Below are positions 12,218 through 25,634 of a stretch of 64,000 nucleotides of DNA, piece by piece (within the stretch, counting starts at the first letter, position 1; each line of letters starts with the position of its first letter). The stretch spans positions 77,849 to 141,848 of the forward strand of contig NMRB01000946.1 of the NCBI GenBank assembly GCA_002633025.1, in the 5' to 3' direction. Position numbers and translations under genes: made by a program. The stretch comes from Notospermus geniculatus (Eukaryota > Nemertea > Pilidiophora > Heteronemertea > Lineidae). The notes below the pieces were generated by a model that did no database searches, had not been told where the DNA came from, and was given only the letters and a program-made list of their open reading frames with translations.

Positions 12218-15200
12218 TACATGACGCCAACTTGCCGCATCGATTCGGCGTCTTGGACAAACATACCCGATGCTAAACTTGTCCTTCTACAGTGCAAACG
12301 AGGACATTTTTTTCAGAGACATCTGTTTGCTAATAAAGAGTCCTTCGATTGAACTGATAGCATTTCCCTTCAAAAGATCACAGCTGATTGTTGTCGTAGC
12401 ACTTAGGAAATGAGCATCGTGGTATCTGATTACTTAGGGAATGAGGACTGAAGGAATTATCGGGCGACCCCCTTGATCTTGGAGGTATTTTTCCCATTCT
12501 CAAAGATGGTGGTCAAATACGGGCGTTGATTGGTTACCGTTTTCTTTAATACAAGGTTGCAAAACGGATGAAAAGTCACGTGCTCAGCCTCACAATAAGA
12601 ATGATTGATTAAATCCGAGTAAAAAGCAGCAAATCCCTCCTTATCATGCTCTCCATAACGAATCCCCGCCTGGGGAAAAAGTATGATACAATCTTAGTAT
12701 CGGCCAACTCCCGATTCATAATCGATCATCTTAACTGCGGATAAAAACTTGGGTTTGTCGACCTGTCTACTGAAAAACTTCTTTTTGATATGTTATAAGG
12801 ATTTTTTATCGATAACTGATGATGTATCAACGCCAGGCTGCATGATGCAGGGACCTGCGTGACTGAAGTCTTCCCCAGTGAGAGTAGAATCGAAGAGAAA
12901 CAGCTTGCCTCACTGCACCTCTGCGGTCCTCATGTCGCCCTCAGTGAAAGGTTCCTTATTGGGATTTCTCCGTTGCACTCAACGACAATCGGTAAACCCT
13001 GGCCTTGTTGTTATCAAGGACGCTGTACATGTACCTCGTCCCTGAGTGCTCAATTTTCTGTTAACTTGATAAAAATGACATTCTTTGAAGGACGTTTCCA
13101 CTCCTTTCGCATTCCCCATCACGCCACACCGCAGCTTGATTTAATTCTTACGTCCTTCGACACGGCAAATTTAATTATCATATTATACCCAATTTTCTTA
13201 TGGTGAAATACTCTTTCCTTTGCAAATAAACGCAAAATGAAGCACTTTCTGTACATCTGTTGGGAATCTCTTCCCGGTGAAGTGCTCCCAACAATACGTC
13301 GGAAGCAAGGGTAAGTGGTTCATTTTGATCCCAATCCTAGGGTAATTTTCCTTTGGCGACATCTGCGCGATTTTCGGAAGTATAAGATTGTGTGTGGTGT
13401 AATTTTCTTTCTGCGATGAGCAGATTTTTAAGAAGATATCTAAAAATCGAGTGCGCTTGCGAGGCTTTGACAAATGAAACACGGAAGAAATCGAGTGCGT
13501 GCTTGAAGTTCCTACACTTATCGCACTCGGTGAAATTTGATTAATAGACGAAAAATCCGACTGGTATGCCGTGACTTCTAGCTTAGATTATTCTGATTCC
13601 TCGTTCTTGTTGCTTGCCACTAATTGGTTTTTGTTTCGTGGGCTTTTTCTTTTCGAATAGAAAACAGAAAATGGTACGTGACCAAAATTAAGTCGAGATG
13701 TTTTCTCTTTTCCGGTTTTGGCTCTGTGCTGCAGGCATGAAGCAATGATGTTCATACAGATTTCACTTTCTTCAGGGAAACTTACACCAGTTGAGTGGGG
13801 CAGTCTGAGTCTGATTTTTCCTTTGGTTCTGCAATTTGTTATAGTACACGGTCACTTTATAGGATGATGTCCTGACAAATCTTAAACGGATGGTCTTAAA
13901 GTACATCATCCCCGTGCTGTCGATTACTGTCATTTCGTCATTACCCTGTCTGAGATATCCCCTCATCCTCAGAGATTGACAACATAATTAATCAACCACT
14001 GAACCCGTCCACCCTCCAATCTTTAATCCATCATCACTTTGTCTATCCTCATTTTCCAATTTTCAGTCTGGTCGTGTTGTTTTTTAAACCCGTGCCCAGG
14101 GTAGGATCCAATCGAAACAAATTTACGATCCGTAATGATGTTCATCTGATCAAGATAACGAAATTAGATCATTAATTCGAGTTGTCATTATCGTTTGACA
14201 ACTTCCGAAGTGGCTTATCACCAGCAGAAGGATCCTTCAGTTGACAAACTGATTAACTTGACACAGGAGAAACGCAGTCGTTTATTGCACAGAATAAACG
14301 TTTCGAGAATTCTAATGCGATCGCTTTTGATATCTCGCTACAATCTTCACTTGGGAATGTATTGACTAATTAACTTGGGAATTTTCAATCAGACTTCCAT
14401 TCTCTCCTGAAAATATCATTTTTAACTGTTTGACTTTGATGCATTGCCGTTTTTCCTCTTATCGTTCCGCGCAGGAGCGTTGTTTTGCCGCCCCGAGATT
14501 GACTGACTACACACCCTGACGTCACAGCATATCAACCAATCCCATCGCGATGTGAACAACAAACGTCACTTCCGTTGAGCTTCAGACACAATCACAGTTA
14601 TTTATGTATTACTAAAATCAGCGTTAATAATACATGGTCGTATTGTGATACTCAATTGATTTCATTTCACGATGTCTAAACCTGGGTGAAATGTTACAGA
14701 CAATTGTCCCCAGGGGACGCATTGCAATATTGAAAATAATTTGTCTGAAAACTTGAAGTCGTATTTGCGTTGATTGATGAAGTCATAGAGTGTCCAACTG
14801 AACTTTCAGTTTTCGAGGTGCGGCTGATATATCGCCAATTGTTGATACAAAATACGCGATATGAAAGGGGTTTTCGGAGACCAGAAATGGAGGATGATTT
14901 GCAGCCTTCGGTTGAGCTTACCTATTTGTAAAGTACACTGACAGAGTCCACAACAGCAGTGGTGTGACATCTGCTTCGTTCAGACCTAAGTGACGTTTGT
15001 GATATATAGCTCTAGTCGCTCAAGTGGATATCATATTCCAACTCTGCAAACGTGTTTGCTGTTCTTGCTTCATGTCCCATTCCAACACCATTTTGTAGAC
15101 AGGGGTCTCACTGGTGTCAAATCAGCCAACTGGATCGCCACTTCAGGATATCCATACGAACATGAGATGACGCCAAGGGGGACATTGATCAATCATTGGA

Positions 15201-18200
15201 AACGAAGGACGAGTCACAGCCGCTGAACCGTCTTCTGGGAAGTCCATCGATCTGACCTCGTATGTCCAAAGGTCAAAAAGCTATCTCTGGTCATGACCTC
15301 GTGATAAATTGTCCAGCTGCTGCGAAGATCGATGTGGATAGCATTGAAAGTTTCGATACTTTCCTAAGTTCGTTTCAACATCTGTTCAACTTCCCATCTC
15401 GTCCAATCAGATTGCGCTTGACAGCAATATATCTTGTTTGGTTGGAAGGTGCTGGGGGGTCTCGTAGCCCAACAGGCATTCCAGTCGGGGCATTTTACTC
15501 AGCTGTTCTCCCGTGGGGACAGATACGACCCAGGAGATATCTTAATGACCCAGTTTTGAGAGGGTGCCAAACAGACCAGCTTCAAAGAGCCTTGCTTTTA
15601 CCAAAGAGATATCATCGACATGTCTGGTCAAACATTTACTCACGTCTGCCCATAAACCTCCAAAGTATGGCGTCTAATCTGCGGTTTGAAATCATCACAG
15701 TATGTATCCATCAATACACCAGCAGTAAATCTTTTATTTCTCTATTTGTCTCAAATGCTATTTGTTTCGCTCAACACGTTTCTTGCGAATAATAAAAGTA
15801 GTTACATCTATGGCGAATGACTACCAATTCCTTCAAAACACTATTAGCCATTGCTTACAATGGGCCGGAGACGTAATTCTTGTGATAGGCAAGCCATTGG
15901 GATGAAGTATCCTTCGCGATAGATTCATATCACTGGTGAAAGATCTGCAAGAAGAGAGCTGTAAGCAACAAGGTGAATTTGGACGACGAGTGTGTCTACA
16001 TAACTGTGTATACGGGAGATGCATGCGATGGCTTGTCGTTCATCTGTCCGCTGGAGAAAATCCTTCTGCTGGCCAGAAGGTCAGGACGGAAGTTGACGTC
16101 TGTCTCTGCTTGTGGTCGACCTCAGCGAGCCGAATACATTAACTACTAGATGAGAACTGCATGGCACTGGCCTGCGACGTCNCCCCCCCCCCCCCCATAC
16201 AAAAGATTCGAGCGAGTCTGTGGAGGGCCTGTCAGCGGTAAACTGTAGAACGGCCACAGTGACTACGAAGTATTAAAAGAAAACAAGACTTTAATGAATA
16301 TATAATTACATGTATGTAAGAAAGAACAAAGTGTCTTTTCGGTTCCGTGGAAAACATTGGAGCTTTTCCTGTCAGCCCTCGGAGCGAATAGTTGATGTTT
16401 ATTTCTGATCAGACACGTAGCGTGTGTCTCTTCAGTCCTGTGTCTAATCCAAGTCAGAGCCATTTCGAGGATGATGGAATGTGTTGAGGGCAATGCTGGC
16501 CACTGGTAATCTCATCAATGCGTTAAAATAGACTCTAAAAGCGTTTTGAAATTTTGATGGGATTGCTTACACATGATAACTGGCCATTTTGGCAACCCCT
16601 AGTTCCTGAAGAGATGGAACATGTCTGTTAATCTGTCCGACAGGACCCTTGGGATGTCTGCTGCTTTGACACTGGCTGTGATATCTCGGCATCTCTCCCC
16701 GGCCGACGGTTCCTGTGTTTATTGACCGCGGTGGCTTGTAACCACTTTGTCGTAAACATAGCAACTCGGAGAACTTTGGTTTCTGTCTTAACACATACAT
16801 GTATCTTCCTTGACGGTCCTGATATTGAAGGCTCCTGTCGCTGCCCCTTGAGCGTGTAATCAATACAAGAGGAGGTGTCAGACCCCAGGTGTCAACCTCC
16901 ATAAAACACGAATAACACATCAAACCATAAGCTCATTCGATCTGTTATCACCAATAAAACGCCTCGAAGAACGTGTAGATCGATTTCCGGGAGATATCAC
17001 CGATGGTACGTTCAGATGTAATCAAATTGGGAAGCTCATAAGTTTGTTACACGTCTTCCATGATCAATGTGGTATGTTGTGATGGATTTCTAGGGATTGA
17101 TTCGTGCGTTCGCTTCTTCTGACACGAAAGATCAAATTTCACATAAGAACATGTAGTGAAATACAACTTAGTGAGTAAAAAAAGCGACTGATGTTGTTGA
17201 ACTGATAGATTTTTCCGATGGATTTTTTCGCACCACTTTTTCTGCACCTCGAAACTTAATCAGAAAAAATTGTCCCTTCTGCGCAGTTCCAACAGATGAT
17301 TTCTTCTTAACGGACAAATATGAGATATGAGGAAGGCCGATGGGGCTTCCAGCGGTCAACATATAAACCAAACAAGACAGTCATTATGTTGATCTTAGAC
17401 AGTCAGTTCGAATAAACAACTGAAAATAATATCCATTTGTGGTCGTCAGAAGCAACTTCACTTTCTTCATTCAAGATTCTCCCGCTTTTTCAGGCAAGTT
17501 TGTTTATGGACGCATTATTGTGTTGTCCTATTAGAAGATCTTTGTTCCATAAACAACAAAATCCCTGCACTTTAGCTCGTTCACATTCTTTCTCAGTGCG
17601 AGAATACCATCTCCAGACCAAATTACACTTCCGGGGTCTGCAGACCAAACTGACTTCAATAAAACAAACGGTAGGTTTTTCGGTCAAGATGCCACGACAG
17701 ACCGTGGGAGACAGTCTTACCAAACATTGCGCAAGCTTAATGCTTTATGGTTATGTGTTTACGGAGAACACTAGTGCTTGAAAGTGCTGAGGAAATGCAT
17801 CGACCTCAACCTGTAACGGGATTGGTTAAGAGAATGGTGTATTGTCAACGAGAATTAAGAGCTCATTTGCGGTGCCCTTTCGTTCGAGAAGGTGGGCTAA
17901 TATGGAAGGAGAAGAAAGGTTTTTTTACCTTGTGACGCATGAGATATCGGCAGCTACACTTTATGGACACATTTTCGCCCAACTTCTAAACTAACTTTCT
18001 TTTCTTAATGGCAATACAGATGCAATTACATGTATAAATAATGGCGAAATAGTGCTTAGAATAATCGGACTCTGGAGGTCTATCGTTGCACAGAAATGTG
18101 GATATTTATTCTTGATACGGTAATATTTCGCCATAAGCCACGAGAATCGGCACTTCTAATCTTACTTTATTTATCGCACATGATCACCTTTGGATGATAA

Positions 18201-21044
18201 AATCCCTTCATCACGTGACGACGGAACTTAGCACATTTAAGCATCGTTATTGACAATTAACATCCAACGTGCATGGAATACCACGCCTTCTTTTAATCAT
18301 AATCCGATGTCTGTTTACAGTTTGGCCTTGCAAGCTCATTTAATGTGTTTTTGATGCTGTTGATTCGGGTTTTTTCTTCGTCTTACTTAATTACCCTCAC
18401 TCTATATTCTGAAAATGCATCGTAAATTGAGTATTAGTATTCCCTTGAGATGAAATAATTAGATCACGATTTCTTTGACGTAGTTTGGAGATGTTTGCAA
18501 GCAACCCAGGACAAAATGGACTACTTCCGATATAATACGCGGCGTAGGGAACCCAGATTATAGGCTACTTTGTAACTTTTGTCACACCCGAAGTTACGAG
18601 ACAGTTTTGTTCACTGTGGTATGTTGTTCCAATGTATGGAAAACTGTTGTCAGTAAACGAGCTTTGTTCTACCATGTCAATTTCACAATCCACCGCGATC
18701 GGTCGGTTTGACACAGTGATTTCATCTAGTTTGTCTACCATCAAGCGAATTTTATCGATCAAATTCTTAATGGCCTGGAGAACATTCATTGTTCTAACAC
18801 GTGTTCTGCAATCTGTGAATAGGTTTGCAACCTTGGGATTTCAGACCACCTAATTGACGTATCACGCATTATACAACGATTGAAGTGTCGACTGCAGCTC
18901 TCTCCTCCATTTTCAAGTGTCCTCGTCAACGTTTCCTTCGTTTTTGAGGATCATTTTCTGACATTGTTCGAAACTGTGGTGATTGATAGCAGCGATTTAC
19001 GCGTCCAAAGTGTCCCACAAGTTGTCCTGCCTGCCACAGTATCGTTTGGAATGAGAAGACGAACTAATCATCGACTTATCCTTTAGTGAAGGCATTAGGA
19101 GGGTAGGACTAATAGTTAAAATAGTCTTTATGGATAAATTCAGCACTGAGTGCTAGAGGAGACAATTTTAGCTATTAATCAAGAAACGTTCTGTTCAGGC
19201 GAAAGTGAGGTGGAAGATGGAAATTTAAAGGCCTTCCTCTGGTTTGAACCAGTCGTTTGGGGTCCTAAAGAGCGCAAAATTTCCATGAGCAATGACCTAC
19301 CGTTACGGCCAAACAGCCGATGAAGTGGTGAAATCAACGCTGCAACTTTGAATACATCACACAGCAACCGCAGCATCATCTTGTATTTCCCATGCACGGC
19401 CGTAAAAGATCATCTCGACAGAACTCATTCAATTTTATTGCCTAAATTATGGTGAGAGGCAGACGTCTCATTAGTGTTTACAAGAATTTAAGGTTCCCCT
19501 ATGAATAAAACCGTCCATTGATACCGATATCATGACTCGCTGATGTAAGGCTGAGCCTTGCTATTCCAATCGCCAGAATTTCGATTTATAACCGTTTCAC
19601 AGTAACTATTGTATAAAATGGGCAGTAAAATATATATTTTTCGTTGGCAAATCATGTGTGGTCGTACAGTGGGCGTCTGGAGGTTAAAATGCCTTCATTA
19701 AACCGAAGTATTGTGGGCTGATGTATGGTCTCCAACGTTCATCATAAGCAAAGGCTACATGGCTACCAATTCCTTTTCTTGTTGAAATCCACCCCAGTCG
19801 CCCCAGTCGAAATATTCATTCCAAAGTGTTTGTCATTTTATTCATTTCGTTCATCGTTAATTTATCTACTCAGCAACAAAGCAATTCATTTTAGAGTAGA
19901 ACCTTGGAATTTTATAAGGACGACGTTCTCCATAACCGATTTTCATTATTAAAGACGACGACATCATAATGTGGAAAAAGGAAGAGAATGTAGATTGACA
20001 TGCATTATTTATCTAGTTTTCTGGTTCATATCAAGTGCATTGAGATAATGCTCGACAGTTTGAACGGTTTGTCAGCAACATTTAGTTCAATTCTAGTAAA
20101 ATGTGAACTTTCTGAGCGTGATCGAACCAGATACCAATCAGTCAGGTCCTTTTAAAACCAGTGAGTGTACTAATTATGCATGCTGAAGGCAACTAAAATA
20201 GAACATGATGCTTTTTCTAGTCAATTCTCGGCAGAATATCGGCGGTGGCTATGGTTCCAGTGGGAATGAACACGAAGCATCTCTGATTAAGTTTTCAAAG
20301 TGGTTTCGTATGAATATTCTCTGTGTAAATTAACTTCCGACATCTTTTTTAAATTCCACACATACGTGAAGCTGGTAATTTATTTAAAGACCATGTTGGG
20401 ATTTTACGTTCACTCTACAACGTACATTTCCATAATGATGGTGTTTAGATATAAAACGAGTTTAACGCATTGGCAAGAGGTGATTTCGTCAACGTGCCAT
20501 GAAATTAGACTGCCGTGAAGTGAAGCTGGAACCTCGTGAAACGACCCGATAGATTCGTCACCATGCTCCGAAAATCCCTAACGAGTAATCACCCGTTAAA
20601 GACAACTCGGTAGGTCTTCTTTAGTTTATGTCAACAGCTCGATAACTAGATGACACTTAGAAAGTACGTGCTGTCGCCTTTGCATCGAAATAGGGTTGTA
20701 AATATTTAAGAAATGTCGATAAACTTGTACTTCTACGCTTGTAAACATCCGTGTGGTCATGCAATTTCGTCTGGTCGGCGATTTCACTCCAGCAGAAATG
20801 TTGATTAACGTTCCGCGTTCCCTCCAGGCTAATTTTCTTCCATAGAATTGACAAGAGGGGGGTTGGTAAATGCTTTCGTTGACTGACGAAGGCCTGAGTC
20901 AATCCGTCCAGCTTGTTCAAGCTGTCGACTGTCGTGTAGAGACAAAAATTCTTATAAACGATCAGTGTCATCGCTCGTCAAAGATGGCAGGCACGGCAGC
21001 CATATTGGAATTAATCTCCGTCGATTGTCCGACGAACATGTGAC
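12218..21044. other. Gene-free stretch, 8.8 kb
   Basis: The longest frame (15262-15792, 176 codons, plus) resembles no family I know. It has no conserved motif, no clear exon borders and no homologous copy in the window, so I do not call it a gene. A single N followed by a 14-bp C run lies at 16182-16196. Nothing else stands out. Confidence 0.45.
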
Positions 21045-21934
21045 CTACAAAAACAGTCGTCTCTGGTTCGTTGGTTGGGTCGCTGTCGATGAGCAACGCC
21101 GCCATTTTTCCAAGATGGCTGATAGGGCAGCCATGTCGAAATATTTCTCTTACATACAGAGTTGGTTGTGATTGTTTACATGTGAAAGGAAGGACGTATT
21201 CTCGTGTTCTGGGTCGGTTGACAGGTCTAATTCGGGCACATGTTTGTGTACGTAATTACCATAAAAACCCCTTAACCACCACCCTATACATTCGTGCACT
21301 TTCATCACGATTGTGTTACCAGATCAAAGTACACGTATAATCGAGGAGAGAGGCATCTGTAATGAATGAATTGCACCGTGAATTGAATAGTGAATTGCAT
21401 TACGGGATGATTCCTTCGCGTTTGAAGCCTAAACTCAATCTACACGTTCGCTGATACCTCAGTATGGTGGCGTGGCTCCGAAAAACATTCAGCGTTTATA
21501 CTTAATAATGATATGGTGGTAAACATTGTTCCCTGTGACTTGAAGCAAAGCAAAAGCAGCCAAAAGTGAGATCACCTTTTGATCTTTACATCTCTTTGAT
21601 CGGTTTAGCGTGCAAGTTTACCCAGGACAGGAAGTAAGGCTGTGAAGAATGGCACTGCTGTACAGGGAAACAATGCATGAAAAGGTTAAGATGGGATTGG
21701 TTACCGGTGAGACAATACGAAAAGGTTGTGCTCGAGAAAGAAGAGCAGAACACGACACAATGCTTTCTTAAAAATTGTCTTCTGGAGAGTTTCTGCCAAT
21801 TCATCTTCGAATAGATCTTTAATCCAAGGTCATGATATTTCACCACACGCTTTTACCCAAAGGTCATTCGCTTTCATCCAATGGCGAATGGCGGTGTTTG
21901 AAAGGGCGGTTTTGTTGGTGGACAGAGTCATAAT
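21045..21934. repeat. Copy 1 of ~0.9-kb near-identical duplication, left of assembly gap
   Basis: This block matches 22057-22937 almost base for base, with a few substitutions and 1-4 bp indels, and ends exactly at the N run. Placement on both sides of a scaffold gap is the usual signature of two alleles assembled in tandem. The last bases before the gap (GTCATAATAC) match the empty-site form of the transposon insertion in copy 2. Confidence 0.85.
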
Positions 21935-21936
21935 AC

Positions 21937-22056
21937 NNNNNNNNNNNNNNNNNNNNNNNNNNNNNNNNNNNNNNNNNNNNNNNNNNNNNNNNNNNNNNNN
22001 NNNNNNNNNNNNNNNNNNNNNNNNNNNNNNNNNNNNNNNNNNNNNNNNNNNNNNNN
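21937..22056. other. Assembly gap, 120 Ns
   Basis: A run of 120 N bases lies between the two halves of a duplicated segment. Its true length is unknown and could be zero if the duplication is allelic. Confidence 0.99.
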
Positions 22057-22937
22057 CTACAAAAACAGTCGTCTCTGGTTCGTTGGTTGGGTCGCTGTCG
22101 ATGAGCAACGCCGCCATTTTTCCAAGATGGCTGATAGGGCAGCCATGTCGAAATATTTCTCTTACATATAGAGTTGGTTGTGATTGTTTTATGTGAAAGA
22201 AAGGACGTATTCACGTGTTCTGGGTCGGTTGACAGGTCTAATTCGGGCACATGTTTGTGTACGTAATTACCATAAAAACCCCTTAACCACCACCCTATAC
22301 ATTCGTGCACTTTCATCACGATTGTGTTACCAGATCAAAGTACACGTATAATCGAGGAGAGAGGCATCTGTAATGAATGAATTGCACCGTGAATTGAATA
22401 GTGAATTGCATTACGGGATGATTCCTTCGCGTTTGAAGCCTAAACTCAATCTACACGTTCGCTGATACCTTAGTACGGTGGCGTGGCTCCGAAAAACATT
22501 CAGCGTTTATACTTATATGATATGGTGGTAAACATTGTTCCCTGTCACTTGAAGCAAAGCAAAAGCAGCCAAAAGTGAGATCACCTTTTGATCTTTACAT
22601 CTCTTTGATCGGTTTAGCGTGCAAGTTTACCCAGGACAGGAAGTAAGGCTGTGAAGAATGGCACTGCTGTGCAGGGAAACAATGCATGAAAAGGTTAAGA
22701 TGGGATTGGTTACCGGTGAGACAATACGAAAAGGCTGTGTTCGAGAAAGAAGAGCAGAACCCGACACATTGCTTTCTTAAAAATTGTCTTCTGGAGAGTT
22801 TCTGACAATTCAGCTTAGAATAGGTCTTTAATCCAAGGTCATGATATTTCACCACACGCTTTTACCCAAAGGTCATTCGCTTTCATCCAAAGGCGGTCGT
22901 GCTTGAAAGGGCGGTTTTGTTGGTGGACAGAGTCATA
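22057..22937. repeat. Copy 2 of ~0.9-kb near-identical duplication, right of gap
   Basis: Partner of 21045-21934, starting at the first base after the gap. The reading frames on either strand in the two copies are not conserved as proteins. The copy ends where a foldback transposon (22938-23182) interrupts the sequence. Confidence 0.85.
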
Positions 22938-23182
22938 AGCCGTGGTTACACTGTACATAGAAATTCCCGGGTTTTTGACACCCGGGTCTAGCCCGGCTCT
23001 GAAAAATCCCTCCTGAGGCCCGGTGCCCGTCAACACTACTCAAATTTTGTGACGGGGACCTAAATTAAGCCCTCCAAAACCCGTTCAAGCTCGAAGGGGA
23101 TTATTACACCGCGTTTTTAACTGGTGTGGACAGAAAAAACCCGGGTTCGACACGGGTTTTTTATGTAGTGTAACAAGGGGCT
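22938..23182. mobile_element. 245-bp foldback DNA transposon with target duplication ATA(A)
   Basis: The left end AGCCGTGGTTACACTGTACAT pairs with the right end ATGTAGTGTAACAAGGGGCT. Inner CCCGGGTTTTT/AAAAACCCGGG arms add to the fold. ATA(A) flanks both ends (22935 and 23183). The allele-like copy at 21045-21936 reads GTCATAATAC, which is the uninterrupted site, so the borders are supported by an empty site and not just by TIRs. No coding capacity. Confidence 0.85.
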
Positions 23183-23953
23183 ATAATACCAAGCCCTGGG
23201 CGTCCACCACTGGATAAATATCATCAATAAAAAAAGGGAGGCTTGTCCGCTTAATTGGGATTGGTCCAAAGTTGGCGTCAGTTGTCCATCACCTGTCGTA
23301 TTTCATAAAAAATATACCTCTACATTCTTCCGATACTTTTCAACAGTAAAGTACATTTGATGAAGTTTTTCTCATTCGTCTGGCGGCTGTCGCCGCCGGT
23401 GTATCCATAATGACTGTGAGTGAGTTTATTGATGAATTACCGTCTTCCGTCGGTAGACAAATTGAATCCATAAACATTTAGAGTAATGACAAGGTGACCC
23501 GGATCGATCAACTGTTCAACATTGATCACGACTTTCGTACCCAGGTCTTGTCCTACAATTTGTCAAACCATATTTTCCAGGTATCAAGCTAGTCACTTAG
23601 ATTGCTTGGCAAATGAAATCATTCTGGTCGGTTACACCGAGATTGGCCATCTAAATGAAACCCTTAATCAAGGAAGCTGGGTCTGTTAATGGTTTAATAG
23701 ACCGAGAGGGCGGTTTACGGCGCTTTGGTGCGCTTAGGGAGTCGGCTATCGACTACCGAGGGCGGAGGAGGAAGCAGTCACATCCTGAGGATGTAGCTCC
23801 GGTTATTTGGTTATGTCCATGATATCGGCGTGTTTGCGTGTAATATGGTGCGTTGCTGCAGGTGTAGGAATATTGATATCAACTACTGCCATAAAGACAG
23901 CCTGAAAGTTGTTCCAACAAGCCGTCATTGGCGTTTTCAAGGGAAACAGAGCA
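23183..23953. other. Gene-free stretch
   Basis: No recognisable exon. The short frames on both strands lack family similarity. Confidence 0.4.
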
Positions 23954-24079
23954 GTTTTCGCAAAGCCCCCGAAACGCCAACGCCAACGTCCATCCTTTTG
24001 TTCGGTGCTCTCTTCGTGGCATCGAACAAATGGGATTGGCGTTCGCGTTGCCGTTTCGGGGGCTTTGCGGGGAAAAAAC
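23954..24079. mobile_element. ~126-bp foldback/MITE
   Basis: TTTTCGCAAAGCCCCCGAAAC on the left pairs with GTTTCGGGGGCTTTGCGGGG on the right. The middle (TTTGTTCGGTGCTC and GGCATCGAACAAA) also pairs, so nearly the whole element is a single imperfect hairpin. It creates spurious mirror-image frames on both strands. Confidence 0.85.
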
Positions 24080-24664
24080 TCCCTAGACTGTAAAGGCGCA
24101 TTATGATACTACACGCGAAGTACCACTTCTGGTTACAAATGGACCCCGGTGTTGCCGATCTGCTGGGATTTTCGTCTGGCCAGTTTTCGCCGCGTATATT
24201 CAATTAGTTATTAAAGATTAGCTCCATGATCGATTGGGCGTCCTGTAGCACAAGGGAAATCCCGAGGCGAAATCGGTCATTTCTTGGACACATGCCTCGA
24301 CGTGGCTCACGCCGGTCAAGTCGTGAAAGAGAAAACAAATGCTTCTTCTCCGCCTAATAGTCCCTCGAGGACGTACAGCATTCACTAAGAAATGCAATTT
24401 CCCCTGAACCTGTCTGTATCTTGTTCGGCCAGAACACCCCTGGTACTGGCCTGAACATGATGGAGAAGTTTCTGAGAGTTTGGTCAATGTCATAGTGACA
24501 CTTTCTCTCCGAGAGATAATTCCCCGTGGCCGGCTGTAATTAACACGGCGGCGTCGTAACTGATTAAAGATACGATGTTGTTCATCCACACGGCAGGCTT
24601 GTCAAAAGGTGATTTATGGATCCTCGAGAGATACTGGACAGAGTATCCCCTGCTCGCCTATTCT

Positions 24665-24965
24665 CAGCTGTTGACGGACATCATCAGCTGTTGATGGACA
24701 TCATCGGCTGTTGACGGACATCATCAACTGTTGGCGGACATCATCAGCTGTTGACGGACTCCATCAGTTGTTGACGGTCATCATCAGCTGTTGACGGACG
24801 TCATCGCCTGTTGACGGACATCATCAGCTGTTGACGGACATCATCGGCTGTTGACGGACATCATCAGCTGTTAGCGGACATCATCAGCTGTTGAAGGACA
24901 TCATCAGCTGCTAGTGGACATCATTTAGCTGTTGACGGACATCATCAGTTGTTGACGAACATCAG
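24665..24965 (+). repeat. 20-bp minisatellite, about 15 copies
   Basis: The consensus unit is CAGCTGTTGACGGACATCAT. About fifteen consecutive copies with 0-4 mismatches each are visible, one of them 21 bp long. CAGCTG in most units is an E-box. The frame is not consistently open because the unit is not a multiple of three. Length polymorphism is likely. Confidence 0.95.
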
Positions 24966-25634
24966 CAGCAGCAGTCCTTCTGAGTTACAGCTGTTTGGTA
25001 TTCAACAAAATACAATAAGCAAAATACGCGTTTTGGGATGATAAGTTTTGAACTTTTATGCATCTCTTTGGTAAACTTTGAAGCAATCATTGGCTCCGCT
25101 ATGTTATCCTACTAAGTATCCAGTTGTGATCGGAGTACGAAATATCTTATATTTGGCAGCTGGTCCATGGCCGTTTATACCAGGCCGATACTAATGATCA
25201 TTGTAACTCCCAACAGGCTCATCCTCAGCATCTGATGTGGTTTCTAAAACACTAATCGATGGTCTTCAGGAAGATTTCCAATTCTTCGCCTCACTTCCTC
25301 TCTGCCAGAACGCGTTCCCTTCTGACCTGCCCGGGCCAAATTGATGAGAAATACTTTAGTACATGTATTCCTTTAGCGTGTTTTTCGAGGGGCGATGGGG
25401 AAGATTCGCTTTGGCCGAGTTGGGCACTTTGGGAAGAAGTGATAATAAGGCGAATTTATAAAGTCAATGCCTGGTCAGATTCCTCTCTCAAATAACATAT
25501 CCATTTTGTTTCAGGCTAACCAAAATGAGACGTGACGAATGGTCGATCCTAAGTGCACTTTATGACGTTACCAGCTGTTACAGGATAGTTATATCATTCT
25601 ATTTTCTAACAGGCTTCTTCTTTTCTATTTTCAG

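Noticed and set aside
15262-15792. 176-codon open frame on the plus strand
   Set aside because: Longest frame in the left part, but no motif, no family likeness, no clear splice context and no compositional bias; likely chance.
23830-24203. Mirror-image open frames on both strands
   Set aside because: Produced by the palindromic MITE at 23954-24079.
25259-25495. Possible upstream Kv exon
   Set aside because: No T1 motifs (NVGG, FDR-type) in any frame and no donor in matching phase 0 that adds channel-like residues.
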